A DNA stretch of 64,000 bases from Helicoverpa zea (GCF_022581195.2 NC_061461.1:10664001-10728000); one strand, 5' to 3'. Counted from the stretch's first letter, positions 12,482 through 23,847 are shown. Notes: generated from the letters alone by a model not told the origin. Numbers and translations: made by a program.

Positions 12482-13430
12482 TTGGTTATTTTGTTAGCGT
12501 CTGATTGTAATATACTATTGAATTTAACACTTTTATACTTATCATAGTTTGTATTAATATATTTTTGTAAATTGATATTAATTAACTTGTTATATACAAA
12601 GGGGATGAATGTGAATATTACCAAATCGCGCATTGTTATACTGCATTTAGTAAAATATCGTCACTTCAATGATGTTTGTTTGTTTGTTTGGTTAACTATT
12701 GCGATTTTATTAAATGATAGTTTATGATGTCGTTGATTGTTTCATAATAATATTATTGTTAATAATTATTAAAATATATTTTTTGTAAACCTTTGTTTCA
12801 TTGCTTTTTAAAATGGTCTCTCTGCTTTCATTTGTCATTCACGACTTAATTCTCTAAATTTAATTTATGCATTACTTTCATCCTCATCCTGTAACCTAAT
12901 TTTCTAATTTCCAAAGTCTGCCCATCACTCATCTGAAAACCAAACTCTCATAAAAGAAACAGGTCAGATTCCAAAATTCTCGTCACCTAAACAAATGGCT
13001 AAAGACTTAAAGAACTTTCTAAAATCAGATTACCACAAAGAATTCACCAACAAGTCTATGACAATAAATAAAGAGCCCTAAATTGAATCGCAGAACGGTT
13101 AGCTCACAAATTTCCACAGGGTCATTAGGAACCTCAAATTTGGGTCAGGTTTTGATGAGAGAATACGGTTGAAACACCCTACAATCAACTTTGGGAGGCA
13201 GAAGGTAAAATGGGATTGCTCTGGCTTTAAATTAAAAATCTCGACTCGCGACTTTTTATAATTTTAGGGATTTACGGGGTTGATGTTCAGGAGTTAAAGA
13301 AAGTTGGTTACCAGTAAAAGTAAGAACCTACAAGTATGTATAATGTAAGTAATTGGAATCAGCATCATCATCATATAGGCCAATTGCCGATCTGCAGTTA
13401 TTGGAATAACCACAAAAAATAAAACAAACA
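12482..13430. other. Intergenic region between convergent genes
   Basis: No gene or clear repeat seen. The protease gene (plus strand) and the 14-kb gene (minus strand) converge on this stretch. Confidence 0.4.
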
Positions 13431-13451
13431 TGTGTAGACGACTATAATACA

Positions 13452-13457
13452 TTTATT
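13452..13457 (-). terminator. Polyadenylation signal of the 14-kb minus-strand gene
   Basis: AATAAA on the minus strand, about 134 bases downstream of the stop codon at 13591. It fits as the cleavage signal for that transcript. Confidence 0.5.
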
Positions 13458-13590
13458 TATAAAACACAAATTTGATCAAACAGATCAAAATAATTTACAG
13501 GCATGTGAGGCATTCAACGATGATTTAAATCTAAAACTATACAGGTATCTACATAACAATAAAATAATCTAAAAATACATGCAACGTGCA

Positions 13591-14665
13591 TTAAGGCCAG
13601 CACATCCCTAAAAATTGCATTGGGACTTTCAACCACGACTGAAATCGTTCTACCGACCTATCAGAAGTAATCATTATGAATCCTCTGTACCATGCAGATA
13701 CCACACAATCGTAGTAAAACAGCATAGCCCTTTTAAAATCAGGAGTGCAGCTCTCAAATCCTGGATGTATGGCATCAGGAGTATTCTTGCAGTGTATGCT
13801 ATTAAACTTAACATTATAAATAGGCAAAGGACGTGTTATCATAGTTTTCGGAATGCCAAACTCCAGGTCTAAAATCCAAGGTGCGTGACGCTGTAAATTC
13901 GGCAGCTTACAAAATTCATCTATGATAGCATTTGGATCTAGTGATAGCATTCTAGGTGTGGGAAACAACTCTTTTGGCAATTTTAAATATACTTCAATAG
14001 GATCTGATGTAGTTTCAATACTACCAATAATTTCTTTCACTAATTCATTGCTTAAAACTGAATTTTGTTCTGTTTCAATAGAAGTTTGTTCTGGCGTATA
14101 AAATGACAAATCATTAACAGTTGTAGCATCAAACAGTTCTGTAGAACCGTTACATTCACTTAAGTAATTAGAAACGTCTGTAAGATTACCTGGTACAAAT
14201 AGTGGTGAAACTACCGGAGGTACTATAGGAGGTATAACTGGTTGTACTAAAGGTCCAGCAAATGGACAAGGGAGTGTTGCAAATATTGTACTGGGAGCTG
14301 GTATAATTATTGGTAAAGGTTGCATTGTAAATATAGGTGTGTTCATTGGATTCCATTGGCCAGCTATGGGACAACCAAGGTTTTGATGGAAGTTATAGCT
14401 AGTAATTATAGGTGCTGCTGGTATTGGAATCGATGGAGTCAATAACTTCTTGCTGCAAAACCCCTGACATGGTATCATATCAAGTGGATTCATAATTTTC
14501 TTCTTCAGTTTCATTCTCAAACTGAATATGAACCAACTTCTTTGAAATACTTCTTAATATTTCCATATAGTGTAGCTTTCCAGGCATCATAGTAGGATTT
14601 ATAGTTTCATTATTTGTTATTATCGTTTTATCGGCCGATGTTTTTATATCCATTGGGCAACAAAC
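13591..14665 (-). CDS. Proline-rich protein of unknown function, frame broken at a TGA
   Basis: I do not recognise this gene. A good acceptor (TGATTCCAG) precedes 14665, and the first ATG at 14653 has a favourable context (CCCAATGG). That frame runs 57 codons (acidic near its end, ENETEEENYEST) to TGA at 14482-14480. The frame one base further along (+1) is open across the break and runs to TAA at 13591. Its product has a Pro/Ile/Val-rich middle (PPIVPPVVSP) and a C-terminal half rich in Trp, Tyr and Cys that looks like a folded domain (APWILDLEFGIPK, YYDCVVSAWYRG). Three explanations fit: a programmed +1 shift at ACT-TGA-T; a 70-base intron (GTTCAT...TGTCAG) whose removal also restores the frame, though its donor is weak; or an indel, from assembly or mutation. 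Codon content on both sides looks protein-coding, so I favour a real gene. Confidence 0.6.
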
Positions 14666-15927
14666 CTGGAATCACAATATTAATTAGTTCGGAACCCCAA
14701 AGGATTTGATATCAATAACACTAAAATGTTTATTGTTAGCTAATTGAAAATCCTATATTAATAGAACATTTAGTTTATTGAGATAATCGTTGAAGCTAAT
14801 TTGGTTTTAATATAATGATCACATATTGTTTTAACAATTGAATTTGGTTGTTCAAGTACTTACATGACGTTTCTTATGGTTTTAGATATCCTTTTGTTTT
14901 CTATTTATTTGTTTATCACTGCAGGTTACTATTAGATTGTAAATAGTGCTACATGTTTTAACAAGCAGTATAATGTATTGACATTTACATTTATACAAAA
15001 ATTAAAGTAGATTTGATACCCGCTCAATGTTTATGACAATAAAAATGTGAGGGTATTCTTGAAAATAGTTTGAAGTGTTGCAATCTTGCAATGTAATAAA
15101 AGGGATTATTTTATTGTTTATGGTATGTAATTATTGAGTAAGAAATCTGGTTATTTTTTTTTTAATGTAGCTTAGGCTAGGATACGATATTTAGGAATTG
15201 ATTGCTATATTTTTTAGAATGGAATAGTTTTTAAATTGTAAACATGACTATGTAATATACATAGGTATGCAAGGTCTTGATTCTTCATCAAGATCTTACA
15301 ATAATGTACGCAAGCAGCAATCGTGTTTAGCCTTTCTGGCGTAGAAATTTTGGTAGTTTTTTACATCATAAAGTAATTTTAAAATGGTAAGGTAAGTTAG
15401 AAAAATTTAATAAAATAAAAGTATAATACTAGTTATAATTCGTCGTTGAGAAATTGATTTATGTCATATGTTAGGTATGCGCTCATTCATTATTGAACAA
15501 AATAATGAATGAGACAAAAATCCAGAAACCAAATCATTGGTCTAAAGAACCGTATACGTAAGTACCTATGTACTTTCATTAAGGAATCGAATCGTGTCCC
15601 GTATATCCCTAGGGAGTACCCTCCCACATTCGTCACTGACCAACCGGATTTTCTGTGCAAGAATTATTTATACCGTAAAATTGTTCTCATAAGTAGAATT
15701 GTTTGACCTTCATATTTTGTTACTTTCGTTGAAGATTTTTGTTCCACAATCAGACTAAGAAAATACCTATAATAGAATGAACAGATTTTTAAATGAGCTT
15801 ATAATCGTAACTTAAGCTGGTACTGGCAGACTATTTTCAACGGACTGTCTAAAAAGAAAGGTTCTCAATTCGACTGCATGTTTGTTGTCTTATTTCAAAA
15901 ACAGCATAAGATGGGCTATATTTTCGA
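14666..15927. other. Upstream region of the 14-kb gene; nothing recognised
   Basis: This would hold the first intron and promoter of the minus-strand gene. I found no exon or promoter element I can defend. Confidence 0.35.
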
Positions 15928-16189
15928 ATAAGTCGTGGTGGCTGGTGGGTACAGAACCAACCTCTCGAGTATGTGGGCGTGGGTTCGATTCCAGGTCAGG
16001 CAAGTACCAATGCAACTTTTCAAAGTTTGGATGTACTTTCTAAGTATATCTTGGACTATAATCTTGAAACATGGGCTATAGTATGAAATCACCAACCCAC
16101 ATTGAGCAAGCGTGGTGATTAATGCTCAATCCTTCTACTTGTGAGAGGAGGCCTGAGCCCAGCAGTGGGACGATAAAAAGGCTGTAACA
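15928..16189 (+). mobile_element. tRNA-derived SINE with 10-bp TSD
   Basis: The head resembles a tRNA promoter: a GTGGTGGCTGGTGGGTA stretch in the A-box position and a B box GGTTCGATTCC. The body shares 'cttctaagtatatcttgga'-type sequence with the SINEs at 19621 and 48140. The tail ends 'gcccagcagtgggacgat'. Perfect flanking repeats ATATTTTCGA lie at 15918-15927 and 16190-16199, which supports a target-primed insertion. Confidence 0.85.
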
Positions 16190-16199
16190 ATATTTTCGA

Positions 16200-17576
16200 C
16201 AAAGATCCAAAATTAAGCACTGGTGGAGAAAAACTGAAAGAACAAGATCACCAATTCAAAAGTTCGCAGTCAATATTTTAATATCTCAGTCTGGCAAAAT
16301 AACGATTCTCTAGACAAACTCTTTCAGAATTCAATTTTAAATCGCCGTCGTATTTCAATAGGGCGTTTGTTAAAAGAATCCGCTTTGGCGCAAATTGCTG
16401 GCGAACCGGCGACTACTAACGACCGTCCATTGTACGGAGTACGTCACCTGTACCTTGTTGTAACAATATCCTAGGTTTTTTGTGAAGGATTTAAAATTCA
16501 GACGATTTGTTGAGAATGTTGGTGTTTCTACTTGGCAACATTTTATAGTTATTTAAATTTGATTATGCTTTACTTCCAAGAATTGTGCAGCTTGTTCAAA
16601 AATATAAGGACGTGGTTGATAGAATGACAGTTCATTCCCCAGTGGATTGCATAATCAGTTGCTACCTTCTCATACATTTATTTTGGGTAAGGTATTTGTT
16701 GCATATCTTGTTAGTAAAGTACTGGGTAATTCTTTTGTTCATCTAAAAATACAACACAGATCCATGACCATTCGAAAAAGTAAAAAAGCCTGGTTCATAA
16801 AGGGCTCCAGAAGGAACATAGATGAAATTAGTCAATAAAGGTCTGAAACTCCTGCTACACCCACAGCGAGTTTCATTTGTTGATTTCCCAACTACCAAAA
16901 AAAGGAAGTTCAGTGACCAGGCGTGGCGCGTCAGTTCATCACCCGTATTGGCTGTCCATCAGACGTCATGTTCGTGATGGACGGCCAACCAGCTGCGAGC
17001 ACTCCAATATATTGGAACAAATCACTGATGCAATTTCTGTGCGACTTGTCGTTGATTTTTTGTGCTGGCACTGCAGCTTTTTGGTGTACTAGATTTTAAA
17101 GTAATTATTTGAAATTCTATTTACATAAATACATAACGTATTCTACAAACATATATTCTAAGAGCAATTATTGAGAACTGTCAAAGATAAATAGGTACAG
17201 CTTATAACCCTCAACTTGTCGTGCATTTCAAAACACGTCATGTATAAACCAACCACCCAAAGCGCATCCGAACCAGCCGTTGCTTAACCTTCGGTTGGAC
17301 GAGTTGTAAACAAAACAGACTGATACAACCTACAGTTGCCATCAACCTTCAACGTCATCAAAAATAACCAAAACACGGAAGATATTTGAGACACATTTAA
17401 TATGACATTACGCCAACGGAGCAAGCCAAAGAGCAGGAACAAATAAAAAATCAAAGTGACAAGGGTAACTCCCAGGGGAGGGAACACAGTCCCATGTTAT
17501 GGACTTGTCCCATCCCTGTAAGAAAATAGGGACATAATAAAAATGCAGACAACATGCTGACGAATATCTTACGAAA
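16200..17576. other. No gene recognised
   Basis: Holds a short strong hairpin (16949-16987). A hydrophobic 67-codon frame on the minus strand (17284-17487) has no signature I know. Otherwise nothing is seen. Confidence 0.35.
16949..16987. repeat. Short inverted repeat (hairpin)
   Basis: Arms TGGCTGTCCATCA and TGATGGACGGCCA pair over 13 bp with one mismatch around a 13-base loop that contains GACGTC. Too short for a typical insect pre-miRNA; function unknown. Confidence 0.5.
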
Positions 17577-17903
17577 TTTTGATGGGATCCACAGAGTAAG
17601 AAAAGATGAGCAGATATGCCATAATACTGCTAGGTCAGGCGCCTTCTTTTAGGTCAAATACGTACGGTGGGCATGACCCAAAAGATCATTTACGAGTGAC
17701 CTAATGAGGCGGTCCAGTTCTTTGAGACATCTGTCAACGATTTGAGTTTGAGTTTGAATTACCAAAACTGCTCGGGTCCAAAGAAAGCGTATAAAGGCAA
17801 AGACAATAACTTTCCTCGTCCCCCGTACACCCGCATTTTGGAACGCTACTTTCTTAGGAGATCTTTCGTTAGGGCACCTCCGCTAGTCATTTTGTTCTCC
17901 ATG
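17577..17903 (+). repeat. Dispersed repeat, copy B of three
   Basis: Related to 5680-5985 (same strand) and, more closely, to 49243-49560 (opposite strand). It shares 'aggtcaggcgccttct', 'ggtccaaagaaagcgtata' and the terminal 'ctccgctagtcattttgtt'. No coding capacity. Confidence 0.6.
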
Positions 17904-18338
17904 GAGTGATCTAAGAATAGGGCTCATCAATTTTTGGCAAGTGATAGGTAAAGAGACGATGATCGACATGTACATATTAGGTTTCTGAAATACAGCGTGT
18001 CACCTTGAATACTTGGAATAAATAAGCGGTGCTTTTAAGGTTATTTTTGTATCATCATAACGATGGCATGAAAATAGATTCACTTTTCTATATACATATA
18101 ATAAATCTGTAAAAAAACTTTGTATGTACATTAAATATAATAAAAAAAAATAATTGAGTGGGGTTCAGAAACAGTAATAGAGCACAAATCCAAAAAAAAA
18201 ATTCTGTCTGTTTGTCTGTTTGTTTGTACACGCTAATCTTCGGAACTACTGGACGGATTTCAATGATTTTTTCTTTGTTGTATTGGTATAAAGTCTGGGC
18301 AACATATAGGCTATAATTTATCTTCGAAACTTGAAGAC

Positions 18339-18850
18339 CTGATGTAGAACTGCAACAGACCAACAAAACTATAAGAGATACAAAAATGGTGCCATGGCAA
18401 AAATTGTTCCACGTGATGAGCATTTTCGGCTGAGAGAATAAATTTGAAGATCTGGAACACCTGATGTGGAACCCCAAGAGCCCAGCTACTCTGTAGCATA
18501 TACGGGTGTGACGTTTTAGCAAAAGTTGTTCAATCTAATAAGCACTCTTTATTGACTTATAAAAATCGAAGATCTGGAACACCTGATGTGGAACTTCAAG
18601 AGCTCAGCTACACGATAGCATACATAGGAATACCGTTTTAGCAATAGTTGTTCAATCTGATGAGCACTCTCTGTTGACTTATAAAAATCGAAGATCTAAA
18701 ACACCTGATGTGGAACTCCAAGTGCCCTAACTACACTTGAAATGTATAGTAATGACGTTTTAGCAAAAGTTGTTCGATCTGATGGACATTTCCTGTTGAC
18801 TTATGAGAATCGAAGATCAGAAACAACTGATGTGGAAATTAAAGCTATCT
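18339..18850 (+). repeat. 122-bp tandem array, five units
   Basis: The motif CTGATGT occurs at 18339, 18461, 18583, 18705 and 18827, an exact spacing of 122 bases each time. Units begin around CGAAGATCTGGAACACC and end with TTGACTTATAAAAAT. Units 2 to 4 are most alike; the outer ones are more diverged, as in an old array. Confidence 0.8.
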
Positions 18851-19137
18851 CTAATTTTACTGTATAATCATATAATAAGCTGGAAGTACCTCCAAGCGGT
18901 GAAGGCGGTAATAGTTTAGGACAGACTTTCAATGACGATGGTATATTATCGTCAATTTTACTCTATTGACCCAAAACTTTATAGAATTTGAGTGTGAAAG
19001 TGACCCAAAATTTGAGTGTTGTATTATTTTCCATTTATCTTCGTGACACGGTAGCCTACTCAGTAACGCGGGGGCGAGGGGGCAGTCAGCTAGATTTTAA
19101 TTGATCAGGTATCTTCTTCACAATAAAACTATTATCA

Positions 19138-19554
19138 TGGCTAGAAAGAGGTCGAATCTTTTCCAATGTTCCTAGGGAGAGAATCATAAGATCCCAAAGA
19201 TATACCGAAGAGCGTTTGGAAGGACTTGATGCTGTTCGAGAACATCAGTCTGCAACTTGCTCCGAGGAAATCTCATTGGATCGCGAAGCGCGCTTCCGTC
19301 ATTGGCATATTTACGCATCTACATCCATATCTCTAGAGAACTTCTCAAGTAAAGAATATGCTACTCATTGTCTCGCAAGTCGGAGACGTTCACTGATACA
19401 AAATAAGCATGGTGAATCAAAGAATGTAATAGTCCGTCTTTTAGATAACCCTAAAATAATGGACGAATATTTTTTCTTTTCTTTCACAAACAAAGAACAA
19501 CGAAGATACAACACGCTTGAATTTTGTGTTAAGTCACTTCTTAGTACGACGTGA
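19138..19554 (+). pseudogene. Remnant of Helitron replicase N-terminal region
   Basis: Begins ATG with MARKRSN and then a stop, so it is broken. In a shifted frame the residues run EERLEGLDAVREHQS, SEEISLDREARFRH and CLASRRRSLIQ. This spaced pattern of charged Glu/Arg segments matches what I remember of the region that precedes the Rep domain in insect Helitron proteins. It stops at 19554, before the Rep catalytic motif. Assignment rests on pattern, not alignment. Confidence 0.4.
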
Positions 19555-19620
19555 TATCACGAGCCCCCACTCTCCGACTTTGTTGCGTTAAATCTCATTG
19601 TTATTATTGTTATTACCTCA

Positions 19621-19985
19621 AGAGCCTTTTCCCCAACTATGTTAAGATCGGCTTCGATGCAACTGAGTTCCAGTGTTTTACAAGAAGCGACTGCCTATCT
19701 GACCTCCACAACCCGGTTACCCGCTCAACCCAATACCTCTTGGTAAAACTGGTCACACTTACTGGCTTCTGACTACCCATAACGACTGCCAAGGATGTTC
19801 ATTGACAGCTGGGACACACTGGGAATGACAGCTCCTCCAAAAACCGGTGTCATTGGTGTCCAAAATATACTTAGAAAGTACATACGAACTAAGAAAAGTT
19901 GCATTGGCAGGTACTTGCCAGACCTGGAATCGAAGTCACACACCCATACTTGAGAGATTGGTTCTCTAAACACTAGGTCACCACT
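19621..19985 (-). mobile_element. tRNA-derived SINE, diverged, nested in Helitron
   Basis: Reverse orientation. Closely parallels the SINE at 48140-48529, sharing 'tacaagaagcgactgc' and 'acttactggcttctgacta'. The tRNA-like head is at the right-hand end, with a damaged B box (TTCGATTCC preceded by changed bases). It interrupts the Helitron at 18087-20250, so it is the younger insertion. Confidence 0.75.
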
Positions 19986-20567
19986 ACTTTGTTATCTAAG
20001 GGTCCGTTCAGAAACACCACTTAAATGCGGACTAATTAGAATCACTACTTTTATCCCTATGGTCACGCCTATTGCGCTTTAGTTCTTAGCGTTTTGTTTA
20101 GTCTGCTGTGCTTTTGCCGTTGACGTACAAAAGTTAAATAAAAGTTATATAAAATTCAACATCAGACAATTCAGATCTTTGATTTTGCTGACCCCGTAGT
20201 CGCTGGCATAAGGGACAGGATCCGCGTACGAAGTCGCGGGCAGAAGCTAGTATTAGAGTAAAACTTACTTTGCTGTGATACTTAGACCATGAGGTAACTC
20301 AGTTTAATCAATCAGAACAGTCCTATAATTTTGAGTTGTAGGTACTTATTGCTACTTGTCCAGTGGTTAGTTTTTTTTTTTATATTTTACGTTAAGTTGC
20401 AGGTAACAAGCCTAACAAGCCCTAGTGTCAGAGTTTTCCCAAATCCGCCAGACTCCGACGTGGAATACTGACTGACAACTACTGCTACTGAGTAGCATTC
20501 GGGAACGACGGTTTTACGTGCCCACACTGCCCACCCAGGCTCGGAAATATTGGCAGTTCAACTAACC

Positions 20568-21860
20568 TATACTAATATAATAAATAGGATATTTTTTTTA
20601 GTTTGTTTGTTTGGACCCTGAAGGCCCCGAAACTAATTAACTGATTTGAAAATGTATCTGTTGGAAAGCTAGCTCTTCAGGCAGTAGTTCCCACGGGACG
20701 CGACTGAAACCGCTGGACAGCAGCAAGTATCGTATAAAGGTCAATTTACTACATAAACGACTCAACATCGGAAAACGATAATGGTTACTAAATATTTCTT
20801 AAACAAAGCTCTTTAAGCATACAATGAAAATACGGAGCAACCACAGATAGTACGAATAACGTTTATTTCCTGAGAAAATATTAAGAAGCGTTTCTAGTAG
20901 CAGTCTCCTTTGACCGTCAGGGGCGTGGGCGGATTCACGTACAATTGAATTGTGGCTCAAAACATGAGAAGCAGCGATTTATAAATCAAATCAAATTGTA
21001 ATAAGTATATTTTCTATCGCTAATATTATAAGTGCTTCTTTTACTGCGTCTATTTGTCTGCAAAAACTCAACTACTTTATGGATTTCCTAGTGGTTTTCA
21101 CCAATAGATAAAATGATTCACGAGCAAGATAAGGACATAATGAGTATTCCCTGGAAGTAAAGGATTCAATACGGACGGAATTATTGGCAAATGCATGCTT
21201 ATTGTAAGAAATAATAAATTGTTATCATCCTAGATTTGTGTGTATTAGTGGTTCAATGTAAATGAAATATATTAAAATGTATTATGAGGCCTTTCTTCAA
21301 GTTTGAAACCATAGATACAATAGTTCTACAAGGTTGTTCTACTACGGTTATCGCTGCAAGTTATCCCTTGTACCAACTGAGTTGGTTGGAGGGCAATTGG
21401 TCGTGAGCCTTTGTCTCCAGTACGTTGCAGTGTACACGCCGAGCTCGAGACGTGATCATCATCGGAACAGAACATACCGAGGTGACTTCTTGTGTTAGGA
21501 TAGAATAAACTTGTAGGTACACCGAAAAGAAAGAGGGAAATAATTAATTAATTGTGAGAGAGAAATAAACCTCACAATAGGTAATAGCAAAAATACACCA
21601 TGATTTCTTATAACTACTTCCTGCAGTCTTTGTTTAAAAGTCGCCCGGTAAATTCTAAAAAATAAAATAAAAAAAGTAAAATTCGTGAATAAAAGCATAA
21701 TGGGTACCTACTTTAATTTACCAATATATCAAAGATTAATCCTGAATCTTAATCTTGAACAGTTTGGCAGACGGGCATTGGCAATTTATATTCCTAAGAA
21801 ATATTAAGTAAATATAATAAATACAACAACAACGCGGGTGAAACCGTGTGCAGAAGCTAG
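20568..21860 (+). mobile_element. Probable second Helitron, non-autonomous
   Basis: The left end CTATACTAATATAATAAAT followed by TTTGTTTGTTTGGAC resembles a Helitron 5' end. The right end has 'aacgcgggtgaaaccg', then GCAGAAGCTAG at 21857-21860 followed by T. The interior is non-coding. The 5' dinucleotide is CC, not TC, so the boundary is uncertain, and the two ends could belong to different insertions. Confidence 0.4.
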
Positions 21861-22266
21861 TATGCTGTAAGGCGGGTGTAGGTAAACTCGTATCAAATAG
21901 ATCCTAACTAACAATTCAGGCGATATACCGAGTATCGGAATATCCATGATGCAACTCTCTACTGCAGGTCCAAGTATTAGCTAAGTACTGTTAGCAATAC
22001 AATTTGTTGAAAATAAAATATATTTTTAAATACTATTTTTAACAAAAGCATAGTTTGTTTTGTATTTTCCATTTTCAGGAAATACTCCTGTCATTTGCAA
22101 ACCTCCTAATTCACTTTGTCAGTATGATCATGAAAATGACGTGTTTAAGCACGTGTCACCAGTGTGGTTAAAATTAATTTAGAAATAAAAACGTGTAAAT
22201 TACTTTGGGTTATGCATTATAAGTGAAAATCTGTCAAATTAGTCAACTTATCAATGAAGGCCTCGA

Positions 22267-22620
22267 AATACTCAAACGTTACCTACGTTACTTAAAGTCT
22301 TTTTATCACAGCAACATCAGTTTGAAAGAATAAAATGTGTGAGCTGTCATAAACTTTGACTAGCGTTTCAGTACGTATTATGGTCGTTAAGGTCTCTAGA
22401 ATGAGTCAATTTCAAACTCAAAATATTTTCTATTATATTGTAGTTGAACATGCTATCGATACTTCATAGCAGAATCAGCATACATGGAGTGAAAAGTTAG
22501 ACATCGCGAGGTTGAGTCCAAGTTCGGCGTGTTGTCGCCTCTACGTTACACGGACTATTGCACTGCAGCTCACTACTTTGCAGATATTATACTTGTGTAA
22601 TAGTTTCATGTTATGATGAG
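22267..22620 (+). repeat. Tandem duplication, unit 1 (contains 111-bp core)
   Basis: Paired with 22690-23040 at an offset of about 421 bases in the core. The flanking parts have many substitutions and indels, but 22468-22578 is identical to 22889-22999. No ORF crosses the core intact in both copies. Identity unknown. Confidence 0.75.
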
Positions 22621-22689
22621 CTTGAGGGTATTTAACTCTAATAATTCATAGCTAACAAGATTTAAGAAGGTTACCTTCTCACCTATCCA

Positions 22690-23040
22690 AGAAGCATTTA
22701 CCCCGAAATACTCAAACGTTACATACGTCACATCAGTTTGAAAGAAATAGAATATATTGTTTGAGCTGTCTGTAAAATTGAGTAGCGATTCAGTACATAT
22801 ATGGTCTTTAAGGTCTCTAGAATGAGTCAATTTCAAACTAAAAATATTTTTAATTATAATATAGTTGAGCATGCTATCCATACTTCACAGCAGAATCAGC
22901 ATACATGGAGTGAAAAGTTAGACATCGCGAGGTTGAGTCCAAGTTCGGCGTGTTGTCGCCTCTACGTTACACGGACTATTGCACTGCAGCTCACTACTTC
23001 TTAGATATTATACTTGTGTCATAGTTTCATTTTGTAAGGA
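22690..23040 (+). repeat. Tandem duplication, unit 2 (contains 111-bp core)
   Basis: Second unit of the duplication starting at 22267. Its core, 22889-22999, holds GGTTGAGTCC (close to a Pol III B box but one base short) and a small GGCG...CGCC hairpin, and is followed by a T-rich stretch. A 67-codon frame (22801-23004) crosses it, but the other unit does not keep that frame. Confidence 0.75.
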
Positions 23041-23602
23041 AGTATGGGTTGCTGTAGAGAAGATATGCTTTCAGCAAATGGTGAGATTGAGGGTACTCAA
23101 ATTGAATAAAGATTTATAATATACATCTAAATCATGATGGGCGCTGGGGTTAATCAGTTGTAATTCGAAAATTAATTAAAATATTATGTACACTAGCATT
23201 CGATAGCGGTTTCAGCATTATTGCCAGATTCCGAGGGAAATACTTCGCGTACCTGAATAAAAAGCCTTCACTGATAAATGAGCTAATTTGTGATAATTTT
23301 TTAGATTCGTCCAGTCTTGTAATTATTCTTGTGATTCGGCGTTAAAGCAAAGAAACCAACTCTTCACCTTTTGAACATAAGTAGGTATTGGTGAATTTAA
23401 GTACCACATACATCATTAACAAATGGAGAGTACATACTACTGTAAAACTCTGTAATTGCAAAAGTTACTTCAATTTTTTTCCCTAGTATCTCAAACCTAG
23501 AAGTCTCAAGTAATACGGGCCAGTATGACTTCTTCTTCCATACTTCTGACATCATCTCACACTGACTATTACAGCCTAAAAACTCCAATTACATACTTAT
23601 TC

Positions 23603-23603
<1 letters not shown>

Positions 23604-23635
<32 letters not shown>
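23604..23635. repeat. (CAT)n microsatellite, LINE tail
   Basis: About ten CAT/ATG triplets. On the minus strand this is the 3' tail of the truncated LINE, so it originated with the insertion. Confidence 0.85.
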
Positions 23636-23847
23636 GCCTATCGCAGTCCACTGCTGGACAAAGGCCTCTCCAAGTGCACGCCACTGAGATCGATTTTCGG
23701 CTTCTCGCATCCAGCTCCTGCCAGCCGTCTTGCGCAAGTCATCACTCCACCGTGCCTGAGGACGTCCTACACTACGTTTGCCGAGGCGTGGTCTCCACTC
23801 TAGAACTCGTTTACCCCAACGGTTATCGGTTCTTCGGCTAATATTAT
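23604..23847 (-). mobile_element. 5'-truncated LINE with 11-bp TSD
   Basis: The minus strand reads the C-terminal end of a LINE ORF: RRTDNRWGKRVLEWR, then GKRSVGRPQARWSDDL, then EAFVQQWTAIG and a stop, running into an (ATG)n tail. Perfect ATACTTATTCT repeats at 23593-23603 and 23848-23858 flank it. I know this tail from lepidopteran endonuclease/reverse-transcriptase LINEs of the RTE or a related clade; the exact clade is uncertain. Confidence 0.85.

Larger units (their letters stand above)
18087..20250 (+). mobile_element. Degenerate Helitron with tandem-repeat 5' region
   Basis: The 5' end reads TCTATATACATATAATAAA, the AT-rich TC start usual for Helitrons. The 3' end has a hairpin (CCGCG...CGCGG), a short spacer and CTAG at 20247-20250 followed by T. 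Inside lie a 122-bp-period array (18339-18850), an ATG-led remnant with the repeated Arg/Glu-rich pattern seen at the N terminus of Helitron Rep/helicase proteins (about 19138-19554), and a nested SINE (19621-19985). The Rep and helicase domains themselves are gone. One point does not fit: the base before TC is T, where Helitrons normally insert after A. Confidence 0.6.

Noticed and set aside
15932..16000. tRNA gene
   Set aside because: A- and B-box-like sequences are present but no cloverleaf can be completed; it is the head of a SINE flanked by target duplications.
22801..23004. 67-codon frame across the 111-bp conserved core
   Set aside because: The other copy of the duplication does not keep the frame, so the conservation is not explained by this protein.
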